Assembly (NCBI GenBank): GCA_037043455.1
Contig: JAWPHD010001331.1
Location: 248,001 to 312,000 of the forward strand
Direction of reading: 5' to 3'
From: Cyrtodaria siliqua
Taxonomy: Eukaryota > Mollusca > Bivalvia > Adapedonta > Hiatellidae
Length of the DNA stretch: 64,000 nt
Positions 10,176 to 22,600 of the stretch are shown in pieces. The notes below the pieces were generated by a model. That model saw only the letters and a program-made list of their open reading frames with translations, was not told the DNA's origin and searched no databases. The position numbers and the translations under genes are program-made. The first letter of the stretch is position 1. Each line of letters begins with the position of its first letter.

Positions 10176-11225
10176 GATGAGACATGACGCGACACAACAA
10201 AGGGAAATCTATACAGTTCCCTCAACAAAAACTCTGAGTGCAAGGGTATACCAGTAAGGACTTTTTAATCAGGGTAAAACTAATTATGGATTGATGATTG
10301 TAGGGGGTGTCAATATGTTGGTGAAAGTTTTGATGCCCGAAACAAACAATAAAAATTTGTTTAGTCAAGGCATTGCATTTAAACAAACTGAACTTATTTA
10401 TATTTTACATAATCAAGGTTCACATACAAGATGATTTGGCAGAATTTTACTCTACAGTTTCTAACACTCCGTTTTTGTGTGGTGAACTTTCTGACCGATG
10501 TTCATTGCTGCATTATGGCCCAGTGTGTGTGTGTGTCATTAGCTGTGTTGTTGCAGCTGGATCCTACATCCGCTAGATGAGGTGATAGATGAGGTGATAC
10601 CTACATCCGCTACGTGGGTACACAATTATGGGTAGCCTTCCTGGCACCCCCGCCTAGTGGCAGCCTGCTGATAACACGTTGCAACCAAGCAGGGCTGCCT
10701 CCTGACCTCTCCGCTGGGTGCACAATACAAAGTTCCCTGGTGTCTGCCAGGTTTACACAATCTGAGAACTCCATATTATGCACTCCTGACCGGTACGGAG
10801 AGGACCCTCGTGCTCTTCAGGTTGTTTGCCGGCCTTTTCCTCGTCTCTACGTCGATGCCCCCTTCAGCGCACTGGTGATCATGGTGGTGCTATGTGTGTG
10901 ATGTGGCAATGTGAAGATGTTGTAGTCTGCGTTGATAGTCCCTTCCCTGAAGTGCTGTCCTCTGGGTCGGTCTTCTTCTTCTACTACTAGGTGAGAGGTG
11001 TGAAAAGCATGTCCTCTCCCATCGGTTGTCGAGCATGTCTTTTCAGATCCTACAGTATTCTGTATACTAAAATATATTTATAAAACAAAACATGTTTGCA
11101 CAAAAATTACGAAAACAAGCATTTGTACGTGCTTTTATTTGGTAACATACAATAAATAAGCATATTCATAAACGGCCCCTCCGTTTCGGAATTCGTAATT
11201 AGTCGGTTATTCGCAAACGGCGTAT
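10176..11225. other. Unassigned DNA with a GC-richer island
   Basis: From about 10550 to 11000 the sequence is clearly richer in G and C than its surroundings, with a short direct duplication GATGAGGTGATA at 10576-10603. A 95-codon frame at 10614-10901 lies in it but its peptide has no motif I recognise and no clear start context. The last 50 bases are the reversed flank shared with the other GAGTATTGATACC array. Confidence 0.4.
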
Positions 11226-11975
11226 AACACTGATACCCACTCCCGAGTAAGTATTGATACCCACTCCGGACTCAGTTTTGATACAACCTCCCCATTGAGT
11301 ATGGATACGCCCTCGATATTGAGTATTGATACTAACTTTACATTCAATATCGATGAGTATCGCTAGTCCCTCCCCATTGAGTTTTGATACTCGTCCCTAC
11401 TGAGTATTGATACCCCATGCTATTGAGTTTTGATAACCCTCCACCTTAAATATTGAAACCCCACCACATTGAGAATTGGTGCCCTCCCAGTTAAGCATTG
11501 ATACCCATTCCACATTGAGTACCTATAAAATCTCTCTATCGAGTATTGATACTAACATTACATTCAATATCGATGAGTATCGCAAGTCCCTCCCCACAGA
11601 GTTTTGATAACCCTTCCCCATTGAGTATTGATACCCATCCCTACTGAGTATTGATACCCATGCTATTGAGTTTTAATAACCCTCCACTTGAATATTGATA
11701 CCCCAAAACATTGAAAATTGGTGTCCTCCCAAATTAAGCATTGATACGCATTCCACATTGAGTACCTATAAAATCTCTCTATCGAGTATTGATACCCCTT
11801 CAATACTCAATGTGAAGGGGGTACTTGTATCAATACTCAATGGAGAGGTATTATAGATACTCAGTGTGGAAGGGGGTATCAATACTAAATGGGGAGGTGT
11901 ATCAGTACTCAATGGGGAGGGGTTATATATTCTAGATGTGGAGGGCGTATCCATGCTCAATGAGGAGCGGTATCA
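11226..11975. repeat. Second GAGTATTGATACC minisatellite with internal inversion
   Basis: The same ~24-base family as at 5938-6466. Units read in the plus sense up to about 11797 and in the reverse sense (CAATACTCAATG..., GGGGTATCAATACT) from about 11801 to 11975, so the array is head-to-head. Part of it is duplicated at a larger scale: a block with ATTCAATATCGATGAGTATC occurs near 11341 and again near 11564, about 223 bases apart. Confidence 0.9.
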
Positions 11976-13010
11976 CTACCACAGGTGTCAAAATTATCTC
12001 CTACGCACTAAGATTAACTCGAGCGCATGACATATTTGTTCACACATGCCCTTCCTAGCTTCCGTAGATAACCGCATGTATACAAGTACACATACATGCA
12101 CTTATGTACATGCACATATGGCCGATATGTCTAACTTTTAAGCGTGACTTATCTAGCAGTTATCTTATTAAGTTAAGACGATAATCGCTGGATAAGAGAC
12201 GCTAAAACGTATTGGCCAATAGGCTTAAGCGTCAGAATAATCCTAAATGCTGATTTTATTTTCCAACAAACTGAAGAGTAACGGTATTACATATCAACGG
12301 GTTTCGCCTTGAAACTTTGTTTCTGATGCTACCATCCAATTAATTCTCTTCGCGGTACCGATTTGGGCGTTACTTAGAATCGACATCTGAAAAACACCCT
12401 TTTCGATAACTTGGTACAGACTATCGGAAAGGTTAATTTTCAGATCACGATTTTAAGTTTGTTGTTTAATTCTGATTATTACTAGAAACATATATTGGTC
12501 ACGTGTATTTGCATTTGCTAATATGTTTGCTATGTTAGCAAAATAAAAAATCGAACACCGAAATCGTACTCATCGTGGTACTCATACTCACAAAGGCTGT
12601 GTACAAAATTAACACCACTGGATGTTTCAATTTGACAAAATATGCACAACTGGTTTATCTGCACATACAAATATAGAAACAAAATACAATATAAATATAA
12701 AAAACGAACAGGAAAAGCAGCATTTAAGGACTACAGTCAACCACAAACAATACTCTACTACTACTCTACTGTAATAAATTGACACACTTCAGGCGTCAAA
12801 AATTTACATATGGTGTTAATATTTTAAAGAAGGAGGGTCATTTTAGGTCATAGCAAAATGACCCGGAGGCCATTATTTTATGGGAGTCGATTTTTTTCCT
12901 TACACCAGCTTATATTTCGGCAGGCAGTCATTCGTCGACGTGGCAACGACTTAATGTTCGGCGCAGCTAAAAAGTGCAATGCTTATTCGGATTGACTAAT
13001 TGCGTTATGG
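11976..13010. other. Unassigned DNA before the large satellite
   Basis: No gene recognised. Around 12700-12755 the words GAACAGGAAAAGCAGCATTT and ACAGTCAACCACAAA match the end of the retroelement 3' tail in reverse complement, a fifth scrap of that family. Confidence 0.45.
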
Positions 13011-13014
13011 GATT

Positions 13015-15646
13015 ATATCGTGACCCACTTATTGAGTATGATACTGAAATTATTTAGTATGATATTGAATGGGTTTAGTGTGATACTGAAGGTATTCAAT
13101 ATGATACTTAAATTATTTAGTATGACATTGAAGTTGTTTAGTATGTATGATACTGACTAGTCTTGTATGCTAATGAAATTATTTAGTATGACACCGACTA
13201 GTTTAGTATGATACTGAAATTATTTAGTATGATACTGACTAGTCTTGCATGATAATGATATTATTTGATATGATACTGAATAGTTTAGTATGATATTGAA
13301 CTTATTTAGTATGATAATAAGTAGGTTAGTATGATACTGAAGTTATTTAGTATGATACTGAATTGTTTAGAATGAATCTATATCATATCACACAAACGTT
13401 ACCATGCGTTATGTGCAGCGAGGGTCATTATTGTAGATGTTAGTATGATACTTAATCATTGTGTATGATGATAAAATAAAAAGCTTTGAATGATAGTAAA
13501 AAAACAGTAGATCTACCATACTAAAATATAGTATCATACTAATGAAATAATTATGACCCTGATCGTACACCATTAAGATTTGCAATATCTATTAGGGTAT
13601 TTCATTAAGTGGTTCAACTTATTTGACTTCCAAATATGGAGCATCGACCAACGTAAATTATAATACAGCGTCGCCCGCGTTGAGATACTGTCGTGTATGA
13701 CACTACAGCATGTGCGGATTCAGAGCGGTAGGGTGTGACGCAAACCCGGCGAGCCAACACGTCTTATTTAGTATGATACTGAATGGTTTAGTATGATACT
13801 GAATAGTTTTGTATTATACTGAAATTATTTAGTATAATACTGAACAGTTTTGTATGATAATGAAATTATTTAGTATGATACTGTATAGTGATGTATGATA
13901 CTGAAATTATTTAGTATGATACTGACTAGTTTAGTATGCAACTATATCCTACAAAACGTTACCATGCGTTATGTACGCGAGGGACTTTATTGTAGATGTG
14001 TGTATGATACTTAATTATTGTGTATGATGCTAAAGTAAAAATATTCGAATGATAGTAAAAAAAACAGTAGGACTGGTCTACCATACTAAAAATATAGTAT
14101 CATACTAATGAAATAATTATGTCCCTGATCGTTCACCATAAAGATTCGCAATATCTATTAGGTGATTTCATTAAGTGGTTCAACTTATTTGAGTTCCAAA
14201 TATGGAGGAATTGAACTCCATCCCTATCCTGATTCTGCAATGTGAACTGGTAAACCTGTGTTTACTGTGTTTACATACTTTTTCCTATAGAAAAGCTTTG
14301 GGGCTGCACAGTTCAAGAATAATTCAAGAATCTAAAATTGTTCGTTGTCGACTAACGTAAAGTATAATACAGCGTCCCTCGTGTTGAGATGCTGCCGTGT
14401 ATGACACACAGCGGATTCAGAACGATTGAATGGGACGCAAACCCGGCGAGCCATCACCTCCCCTTAAAACCGGAGAAGTTATGAAAATTACTTGTTGTTA
14501 TTTAGTAGGATATTGAAATTATTTAATATGATACTGAATAGTTTTGTATCATACTGAATAGTTTTGTATGATACTGAAATTATTTAGTATGATACTGACT
14601 AGTCTAGTATGATAATGATTTTATTTGATATGATACTGAATAGTTTAGTATGATATTGAACTTAATTAGTAAGATAATAAATACGTTAGTATGATACTGA
14701 AATTATTTAGTATGATACTGAATTGTTTAGAATGAATCTATACCATATAACACAAACGTCACTATGCGTTATGTGCAGCGAGGGTCATTATTGTAGATGT
14801 TAGTATGATACTTAATCATTGTGTATGATGATAAAATAAAAAGCTTTGAATGATAGTAAAAAAACAGTAGATCTACCATACTAACACCATAAAGATTTGC
14901 AATATCTATTAAGGTATTTCATTAAGTGGTTCAACTTATTTGACTTCCAAATATGGAGAATCGACCAACGTAAATTATAATACAGCGTCGCCCGCGATGA
15001 GATACTGCCGTGTATGACACTAAAGCATGTGCGGATTCAGAACGGTAGGGTGGGACGCAAACCCGGAGAGCCACCACCTCTCCCTTAAATCTGAGAAAAT
15101 TCTTTGTTGTTGTTTAGTAGGATACTGGAATTATTTAATATGATACTGAATAATTTTGTATTATACTGAAATTATTTAGTATAATACCGAACACTTTTGT
15201 ATGATACTGAAATTGTTTAGTGTGATACTGACTAGTTTACTACAATACTGAAATTATTTAGTATGATACTGAATGGTTTAGTATGATACTGAATAGTTTT
15301 GTATGATATTGAAATTATTTAGTATGATTCTGACTAGTTTACTACAATACTGAAATTATTTAGTATGATATTGAAAAGTGATGTATGATACTGAAATTAT
15401 TTATTAAGTCACTGAAATTATTAAGTGTGATACTGAAATTATTTAGTATGATACTGAATAGTTTTGTATGATACTGAATAGTTTTGTATGAGACTGAAAT
15501 TATTTAGTATGATTCTGACTAGTTTACTACAATACTTAACTTATTTAGTATGATACTGAATAGTTTAGTATGAAACTATATCATACAAAACGTTACCATG
15601 CGTTATGTACCGCGAGGGACTTTATTGTAGATGTTTGTATGATACT
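13015..15646. repeat. Satellite block 1: AGTATGATACTGA monomers interleaved with a ~0.35-kb unique unit
   Basis: Short runs of ~20-21-bp monomers (TTTAGTATGATACTGAAATT type) alternate with a non-monomeric unit of about 350 bases. The unit begins with ACGTTACCATGCGTTATGT and ends with GACGCAAACCCGGCGAGCC. It is seen at about 13380-13762, 13930-14500, 14738-15110 and, truncated, at 15578-15780. The second has about 130 extra bases (14205-14340); the third lacks about 50 bases present in the first. The alternation suggests a transposon-like carrier of the satellite that has itself been amplified. Confidence 0.85.
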
Positions 15647-15914
15647 TAATTATTGTGTTAGATGCTAAAGTAAAAAGATTCGAATGATAGTCAAAAAAAC
15701 AGTAGGTCTACCATACTGAAAATATAGTATCATACTAATGAAATAAGTATGTCCATAATCGTTCATCATTATAATTCGCAATATAATCTTTATGATGAAC
15801 GATTATGGACATACTTATTTCATTAGTATGATACTATATTTTCAGTATGGTAGACCTACTGTTTTTTTGACTATCATTCGAATCTTTTTACTTTAGCATC
15901 TAACACAATAATTA
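15647..15914. repeat. Perfect 122-bp fold-back palindrome
   Basis: The left arm 15647-15768 and right arm 15793-15914 appear fully complementary over 122 bases, with a 24-base spacer. The arm sequence is the start of the satellite's unique unit (compare 14000-14130). The break falls exactly where that unit continues as AAGATTCGCAATAT elsewhere, so it arose by a fold-back inversion of the unit. Confidence 0.9.
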
Positions 15915-16590
15915 TGTTTATATAAATCATAAATAATATTTATGCAAAGCGTTTATTCTCTGTACGTACGGCCTTGGCCCCGGTTTATAAACCTATTACG
16001 CACTTCAGTGTTTATAACGCAACACGAAGACCATTGGCTTATTAAAACAGCGGGGCGGGCCCCGTTCATCACCAGGGTTATCTGTAACATATCCCATTCA
16101 GGCTCTGTGTTTTACAACAACCAGTCGGAGTGGAAAATTTTAAAAAGTTTAAAGGAATATTATAGCTTTGCGGAATATTATATATCAGGCAAGTGACGCT
16201 ATATCTTATTCACTACACATATGTTTTTAAAACATTTGTGGCATTTGACGAATCATTTTTTCTCTTTGCGGCACTTGGCGGGAAGTAAACCTTCACTTTG
16301 ACACCGTGATTTTCCTTCTTTTCAAGAAGGTGTCTTCTGTTCCTACGGTAAATGGAATTATCATCTTTTGTTATACCGAGTAGGATCGCTCATTATGCTT
16401 TTTAACTACGAGAGCAGGTTTCCACAATTTGTTAGATGGTTGAATTCTTACTGCGTCTCTAATTGACAAGGGGCTCAGAGGTTTCGCATTCCTGTCATAA
16501 AACCGTTTCAATTTGTTACCGTACAGCAATTTGTCATAAATAGAGTCTTTTTAAGCTCCCCTCTTTACAATTATCAAATATCATGTACAC
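15915..16590. other. Unassigned DNA between satellite and minisatellite
   Basis: An 84-codon frame lies at 15942-16196, starting just after the palindrome. Its peptide has no recognised domain and it may be chance. Nothing else is supported. Confidence 0.3.
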
Positions 16591-18385
16591 CCCTACTCAT
16601 GCGCCTTAGAAAAGAGCGTTCTTTAGTGCCCTCGCACACATGTAACCGTTAAGACCATATCATACAGAGAGGCGCCATGCGCATTACTACAGAGCAGCGT
16701 CTAGTTTCATTGTTTAGTTCCCTCTCATACATAGAGGAGTCAAGTGCCTTATTACGTCAAGTGCCTCTTTTTACAGAGCATTGTTTAGTTCCCTCTCATA
16801 CATAGAGACGTCGAGCGCTTTATCATAGAGCGGCGTTTAGTTCCCTCTCATACACAGAGGCGTCAAGTGCCTTACTACGGTGTCGTTTGAGTGCCTCTCG
16901 CATACATATTGGCGTTTCGTCCCTTATTATAGAGCGGTATTTTAGTGCAATAGCATACATAGAGGAGTTAAATGCCTTATTATAGAGCGGTATTTTAGTG
17001 CCCTTTCATATATAGAGGCGTTAAGTGCCTTATTATAGAGCGGTGTTTTAGTGCCCTCTCATACAGCGAGGCGTAAAGTGCCCGATTATAGAGCGGTATT
17101 TTAGTGCCCTCTCATACATAGAGGAGTTAAGTGCCTCATTTTAGAGCGGTATTTTAGGTCCCCTCTCATACATCGAGGCGTTAAGTGCCCGATTGAAGAG
17201 CAAGAGTTTAGTACCTCTCACCAATCAGGGAGTTAAGTGCCTTATTATAGAGCCGCATTTTAGTTGCCCTCACATACATCGAGGCGCTAAGTGCCTTATT
17301 ATAGAGCAGTATTTCAGTGCCCTCTCATACATCAGGGCGTTAAATGACCGTTTATAGAGCGTTTTTTAGTGCCCTCTCTTACATTCGAGGCGTTAAGTGC
17401 CCGATTATAGAGCGGTATTTTAGTGCCCTCTCATACATAGAGGGGTTAAGTGCCTTTTGATAAAGCGGTATTTTAGTGCCCCTCTCATACATTCGAGGCG
17501 TTAAGTGCCGATTATAGAGCGGTATTTTAGTGCCCTCTCATACATAGAGGGGTTAAGTGCCTTATTATAGACGGTATTTTAGTGCCCTCTCATACACTTG
17601 AGGCGTTAAGTGCCGATTATAGAGCGGTATTTTAGTGCCCTCTCATACATAGAGGGGTTAAGTGCCTTATTATAGAGCGGTATTTTAGTGCCCTCTCGTA
17701 CATTCGAGGCGTTAAGGCCCGATTATAGAGCGGTATTTTAGTGCCCTCTCATACTTAGAGGAGTTAAGTGCCTTATTATAGAGCGGTATTTTAGTGCCCC
17801 TCTCACACATTTTGAGGCGTTAAGTGCCGATTATAGAGCGGTATTTTTAGTGCCCTCTCATACATAGAGGCGTTAAGTGCCTTATTACATAGCGGTATTT
17901 TAGTGCCCTCTCATACATAGAGGGGTTAAGTGCCTTATTATAGACCGGTATTTTAGTGCCCTCTCATACATTCGAGGCGTTAAGTGCCCGACTATAAAGC
18001 GGTATTTTAGTGCCCTCTCATACATAGAGGAGTTAAGTGCCTTATTATAGAGCGGTATTTTAGTGCCCTCTCATACATTCGAGGGCGTTAAGTGCCCGAT
18101 TATAGAGCGTATATTTAGTGCATTTCATACATAGAGGAGTTAAGTGCCTTATTATAGAGCGGTATTTTAGTGCCCTCTCATACATTCGAGGCGTTAAGTG
18201 CCTTATTATAGAGCGGTATTTTAGTGCCCTCCCATACATTCGAGGCGTTAAGTGACCGATTATAGAGCGCGGTATTTTATTGCCCTCTCATACATAGAGG
18301 AGTTAAGTGCCTTTTTATAGAGCGGTATATTAGTGCCCTCTCATACAAGAGGAGTAAGTGCCTTATTATAGAGCGGTATTTCACT
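16590..18385 (+). repeat. GTTAAGTGCC minisatellite, ~57-bp unit with a two-type alternation
   Basis: About 30 units share GAGCGGTATTTTAGTGCCCT and CTCATACAT. Two variants alternate over much of the array: one with ATTCGAGGCG...GTGCCCGATTATAG and one with AGAGGAGTTAAGTGCCTTAT. The working unit is therefore a dimer of about 114 bases. Units on the left (16590-16980) are the most diverged. No open frame of note runs through it. Confidence 0.9.
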
Positions 18386-18424
18386 AAATCATGGTGTCCT
18401 CGCTGTATTCACTATTTCAGAGAA

Positions 18425-18725
18425 TGGCCCCAAAGAAAAGGACAGCAAGGACAGCCCGATGCTGATAAGGTCAACAAAGAAAACAAGGGAAGTATCAATT
18501 TTTACCTGCTAATTTAATAAGGAAATAACAGAAAATGTCACTCAAAGAGTGTCCGAAATAGTAGAAAAGGCTCTGGCCTCTAGGCAAAAACACAGAACAT
18601 GTCATCATAGATGACAATGTTAACTCATTAGTCGGCAAAATAATTGCTGAGTTTAATGCACACACATCGTTTACAAGCGTATCATTGGCAGCTGACGCAC
18701 GATTTCAGAAAGATAATTCATGATA
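18425..18725 (+). pseudogene. Decayed DIRS/Ngaro-like gag-type fragment, copy 1
   Basis: Reading with one frameshift near 18588, the sequence encodes a run like EITENVTQRVSEIVEKALAS, then a stretch resembling EHVIIDDNVNSLVGKIIAEF and NAHTSFTSVSLAADAR. It starts near an ATG at 18425 (MAPKKRTARTA). Together with the ISEKI...FVDLG continuation in copy 2, this resembles the N-terminal ORF of tyrosine-recombinase (DIRS/Ngaro) retroelements as I remember them. That identity is uncertain; that the two copies are homologous protein-coding relics is clear because substitutions keep the reading. Confidence 0.4.
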
Positions 18726-19004
18726 AAACACTTATATCAATCAGATTATGACGTTAGAATCATTCATTAACGTCTAAATTCTCACAGCACCATATAGTTA
18801 GGACGGAATCGGGCGTAAAATGCCGAAAATAACCCTAGTGCGTCATCTAGGATAGCACGTTTACTGCGCAGAAGGAATTTCTTTGCAAATAAGAGATAGT
18901 GTGTAGGATCATTCATTATGTTTTGGTCATATAGAATAGAAAATATTAATATTTGTCAATTCTGAGTCGGACACCTAGACTCCCATGAAAATCCGATGTA
19001 CTCC

Positions 19005-19300
19005 CTTTAATAAACGAAATAACAGATAACGTCACTCAAAGAGTCACGGCCTCACTGTCCGGAATAGTAGAAACAGCTTTGGCCTCGAAGGCAAAAACAA
19101 CCGAATACGTCATCATGAATGACAATGTTAACTCATAAGTCGGCAAAATAACACGTGGGTCTAACGCACACAAATCGTTTACAAGCGTATGAATTCCAGT
19201 CGACTCCATGATATCAGAAAAGATAATATCAAATATACGGGCCATTGAGTTTGTAGATCTAGGTCATTTAAGACACGTCCTTTTAGACACAATCCCCAAA
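19005..19300 (+). pseudogene. Decayed DIRS/Ngaro-like gag-type fragment, copy 2
   Basis: A second copy of the 18500-18725 fragment, offset about 510 bases. It reads EITDNVTQRV, then ETALASKAKTTEYVIMNDNV with in-frame stops at 19134 and 19188. It continues past the end of copy 1 into MISEKIISNIRAIEFVDLG at 19208-19264. The ISEKI-x-FVDLG pattern is the basis for the DIRS/Ngaro-type suggestion. No RT or recombinase is seen nearby, so only a tail-less relic remains. Confidence 0.4.
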
Positions 19301-20225
19301 ATATATGTCATATATTTGAAAATATTAAATATCAAGTTCATTGATAATTGTAACATTTTAAGATCTCACAGTTCTCTGAATCTTTCCGAAATTCAAGAGC
19401 TCATACATCTGTGGTCTTATCAACAGGTGTCAGTTAATAGCCATTTATCATTGTCTGTGAGTGGCAGCAGACAGTTCAATGTTCAAAGATGTCAGTGGGA
19501 ATCGTTAACCTCGACCTAATTCAGTTAATGGTACAATTAATGGTCATTAGAGTATATTATCATTACTGTATCTTTGATTAAGAATGGCCACCCGGTCAAC
19601 TTCCGGTAGGTTCGCATTATATCCATTCTGTGTCTTACATAACCTAGGACGCAATGTTCATTAAAATTAATTATTTCTTGCCGTTTATAATGGTTCATTA
19701 CTTGAATTAAATTGAATTTTGTTTTAAGGCGCACCAACACATGAAAGGTTATATGGCGCCTAACAGGCATGAACATGCCAGGCTCATCCTCCATGTACAT
19801 CGAGATAAAATATGGAGATGGGCCTAGGACCTTCTCACCCTGAACTGCAGAGTTGCTGCAAATTCTACTGTAGACACTCCAATTACGCTGGAGTCACGTT
19901 TATTGTTTTCTGCCACTGCTCTCAGTGATGTGAGCGAAATGGCACCCGAAACAATGCAGGGGTCATGATAAAGACCTTTAATGAGCATGAACAAAAAAAA
20001 ATGAATATGAATGGAAGGGCTTGGGTCATACCCCTGAACAAGATATGATAGGCACTTTAGAAATGTATACAAAATAATTGAATAATTTGTGAAAAAGCCA
20101 TATGATTGCGTCCGTCTGACAACAGGTGTCAAACAATACCTTTTGATATGTAAACAATTTGTAGCATCGCCCGGCGGAAGGTATACGTTTTTTTTTGTTT
20201 TTTTTCAGACATGCTGTTTTTCGCC
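19301..20225. other. Unassigned DNA before satellite block 2
   Basis: Several frames of about 90-100 codons occur (for example minus strand 19537-19800 and 19824-20132), but none has a recognised motif or splice context. I call no gene. The satellite resumes at about 20229 directly after a T-rich run at 20189-20206. Confidence 0.4.
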
Positions 20226-20639
20226 GTTATTTAGTATGATACTGAATAGTTTTGTATGATACTGCAATTATTTAGTATGATTCTGACTATTTTACTACAA
20301 TACTGAAAATATTTAGTATGATACTGAATGGTTTAGTATGATACGAATAGTTTGTATTATACTGAAATTATTTAGTATGATACAGAATAGTTTACTACAA
20401 TACTGAAATTATTTAGTATGATACTGAATGGTTTTGTATGATACTGCAATTATTTAGTATGATACTGACTGGTTTACTACAATACTGAAATTATTTAGTA
20501 TGATACTGACTAGTGATGTATGATACTGAATAGTTTTGTCTGATAGTGAAATTATTTAGTATGATACTGACTATTGATGTATGATACTGAATAGTTTTGT
20601 ATGATACTGAAATTATTTAGTATGATACTGACTGGTCTA

Positions 20640-22600
20640 CTACAATATTGAAATTATTTAGTATGATACTGACTATTGATGTATGATACTGAATAGTTTT
20701 GTATGATACTGCAATTATTTAGTATGATACTGACTAGTTTACTACAATACTGAAATTATTTAGTATGATACTGACTAGTAATGTATGATACTGAATTGTT
20801 TTGTCTGATAGTGAAATTATTTAGTATGATACTGACTAGTGATGTATGATACTGAATAATTTCTATGATACGGAAATTATTTAGTATGATTCTGACTAGT
20901 TTACTATAATACTGCAATTATTTAGTATGATATTGAATAGTGATGTATGATACTGAAATTATTTAGTAAGATACTGAAATTATTTAGTATGATTCTGAAA
21001 TTATTGAGTATGACACTGAAATTATTTAGTATGATACTGACTAGTTTACAACAATACCGAAATTATTTAGTATGATACTGAATAGTTTTGTATGATACTG
21101 CAATTATTTAGTATGATTCTGACTATTTTACTGCAATACTGACATTATTTAGTATGATACTGAATGGTTAAGTGTGATACTGAATAGTTTTGTATTATAC
21201 TGAAATTATTTAGTATGATACAAAATAGTTTACTAAAATACTGAAATTATTTAGTATGATACTGAATGGTTTTGTAAGATACTGCAATTATTTAGTATGA
21301 TACTGACTAATTTACTACAATACTGAAATTATTTAGTATGATACTGACTAGTGATGTATGATACTGCATAGTTTTGTCTGATAGTGAAATTATTTAGTAT
21401 GATACTGACTATTGATGTATGATACTGAATAGTTTTGTATGATACTGAAATTATTTAGTATGATACTGACTAGTCTACTACAATACTGAAATTATTTAGT
21501 ATGATACTGAATAGTTTAGTATGATACTGAAATTATTTAGAATGATTCTGACAAGTTTACTATAATACTGCAATTATTTAGTATGATATTGAATAGTGAT
21601 GTATGATACTGAAATTATTTAGTAAGATACTGACTATTGATGTATGATACTGAATAGTTTTGTATGATACTGCAATTATTTAGTATGATACGGACTAGTT
21701 TACTACAATACTGAAATTATTTAGTATGATACTGACTAGTGATGTATGATACTGAATTGTTTTGTCTGATAGTGAAATTATTTAGTATGATACTGACTAG
21801 TGATGTATGATACTGAATAGTTTTCTATGATACGGAAATTATTTAGTATGATTCTGACTAGTTTACTATACTACTGCAATTATTTAGTATGATATTGAAT
21901 AGTGATGTATGATACTGAAATTATTTAGTAAGATACTGAAATTATTTAGTATGATTCTGAAATTATTGAGTATGATACTGAAATTATTTAGTATGATACT
22001 GACTAGTTTACAACAATACCGAAATTATTTAGTATGATACTGAATAGTTTTGTATGATACTGCAATTATTTAGTATGATTCTGACTATTTTACTGCAATA
22101 CTGACATTATTAAGTATGATACTGAATGGTAAAGTGTGATACTGAATAGTTTTGTATTATACTGAAATTATTTAGTATGATACTGAATGGTTTTGTAAGA
22201 TACTGCAATTATTTAGTATGATACTGACTAATTTACTACAATACTGAAATTATTTAGTATGATACTGACTAGTGATGTATGATACTGCATAGTTTTGTCT
22301 GATAGTGAAATTATTTAGTATGATACTGACTATTGATGTATGATACTGAATAGGTTTGTATGATACTGAAATTATTTAGTATGATACTGACTAGTCTACT
22401 ACAATACTGAAATTATTTAGTATGATACTGAATAGTTTAGTATGATACTGAAATTATTTAGAATGACTCTGACTAGTTTACTATAATACTGCTATTATTT
22501 AGTATGATATTGAATAGTGATGTATGATACTGAAATTATTTAGTAAGATACTGAAATTATTTAGTATGATATTGAAATTATTAAGTATGATACTGACTAG
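20640..22600. repeat. ~961-bp higher-order repeat, two copies plus a later partial
   Basis: Rare variants serve as markers. CTGAATTGTTTTGTCTGATA lies at 20791 and 21752 (offset 961). GACTATTTTACTGCAATACT lies at 21121 and 22083 (offset 962). A further partial copy lies at about 24840-25100. The copies differ by scattered single bases, so the duplication is fairly recent. Confidence 0.8.

Noticed and set aside
10614..10901. 95-codon frame in a GC-richer island
   Set aside because: No motif, no splice context and no second copy to show coding constraint.
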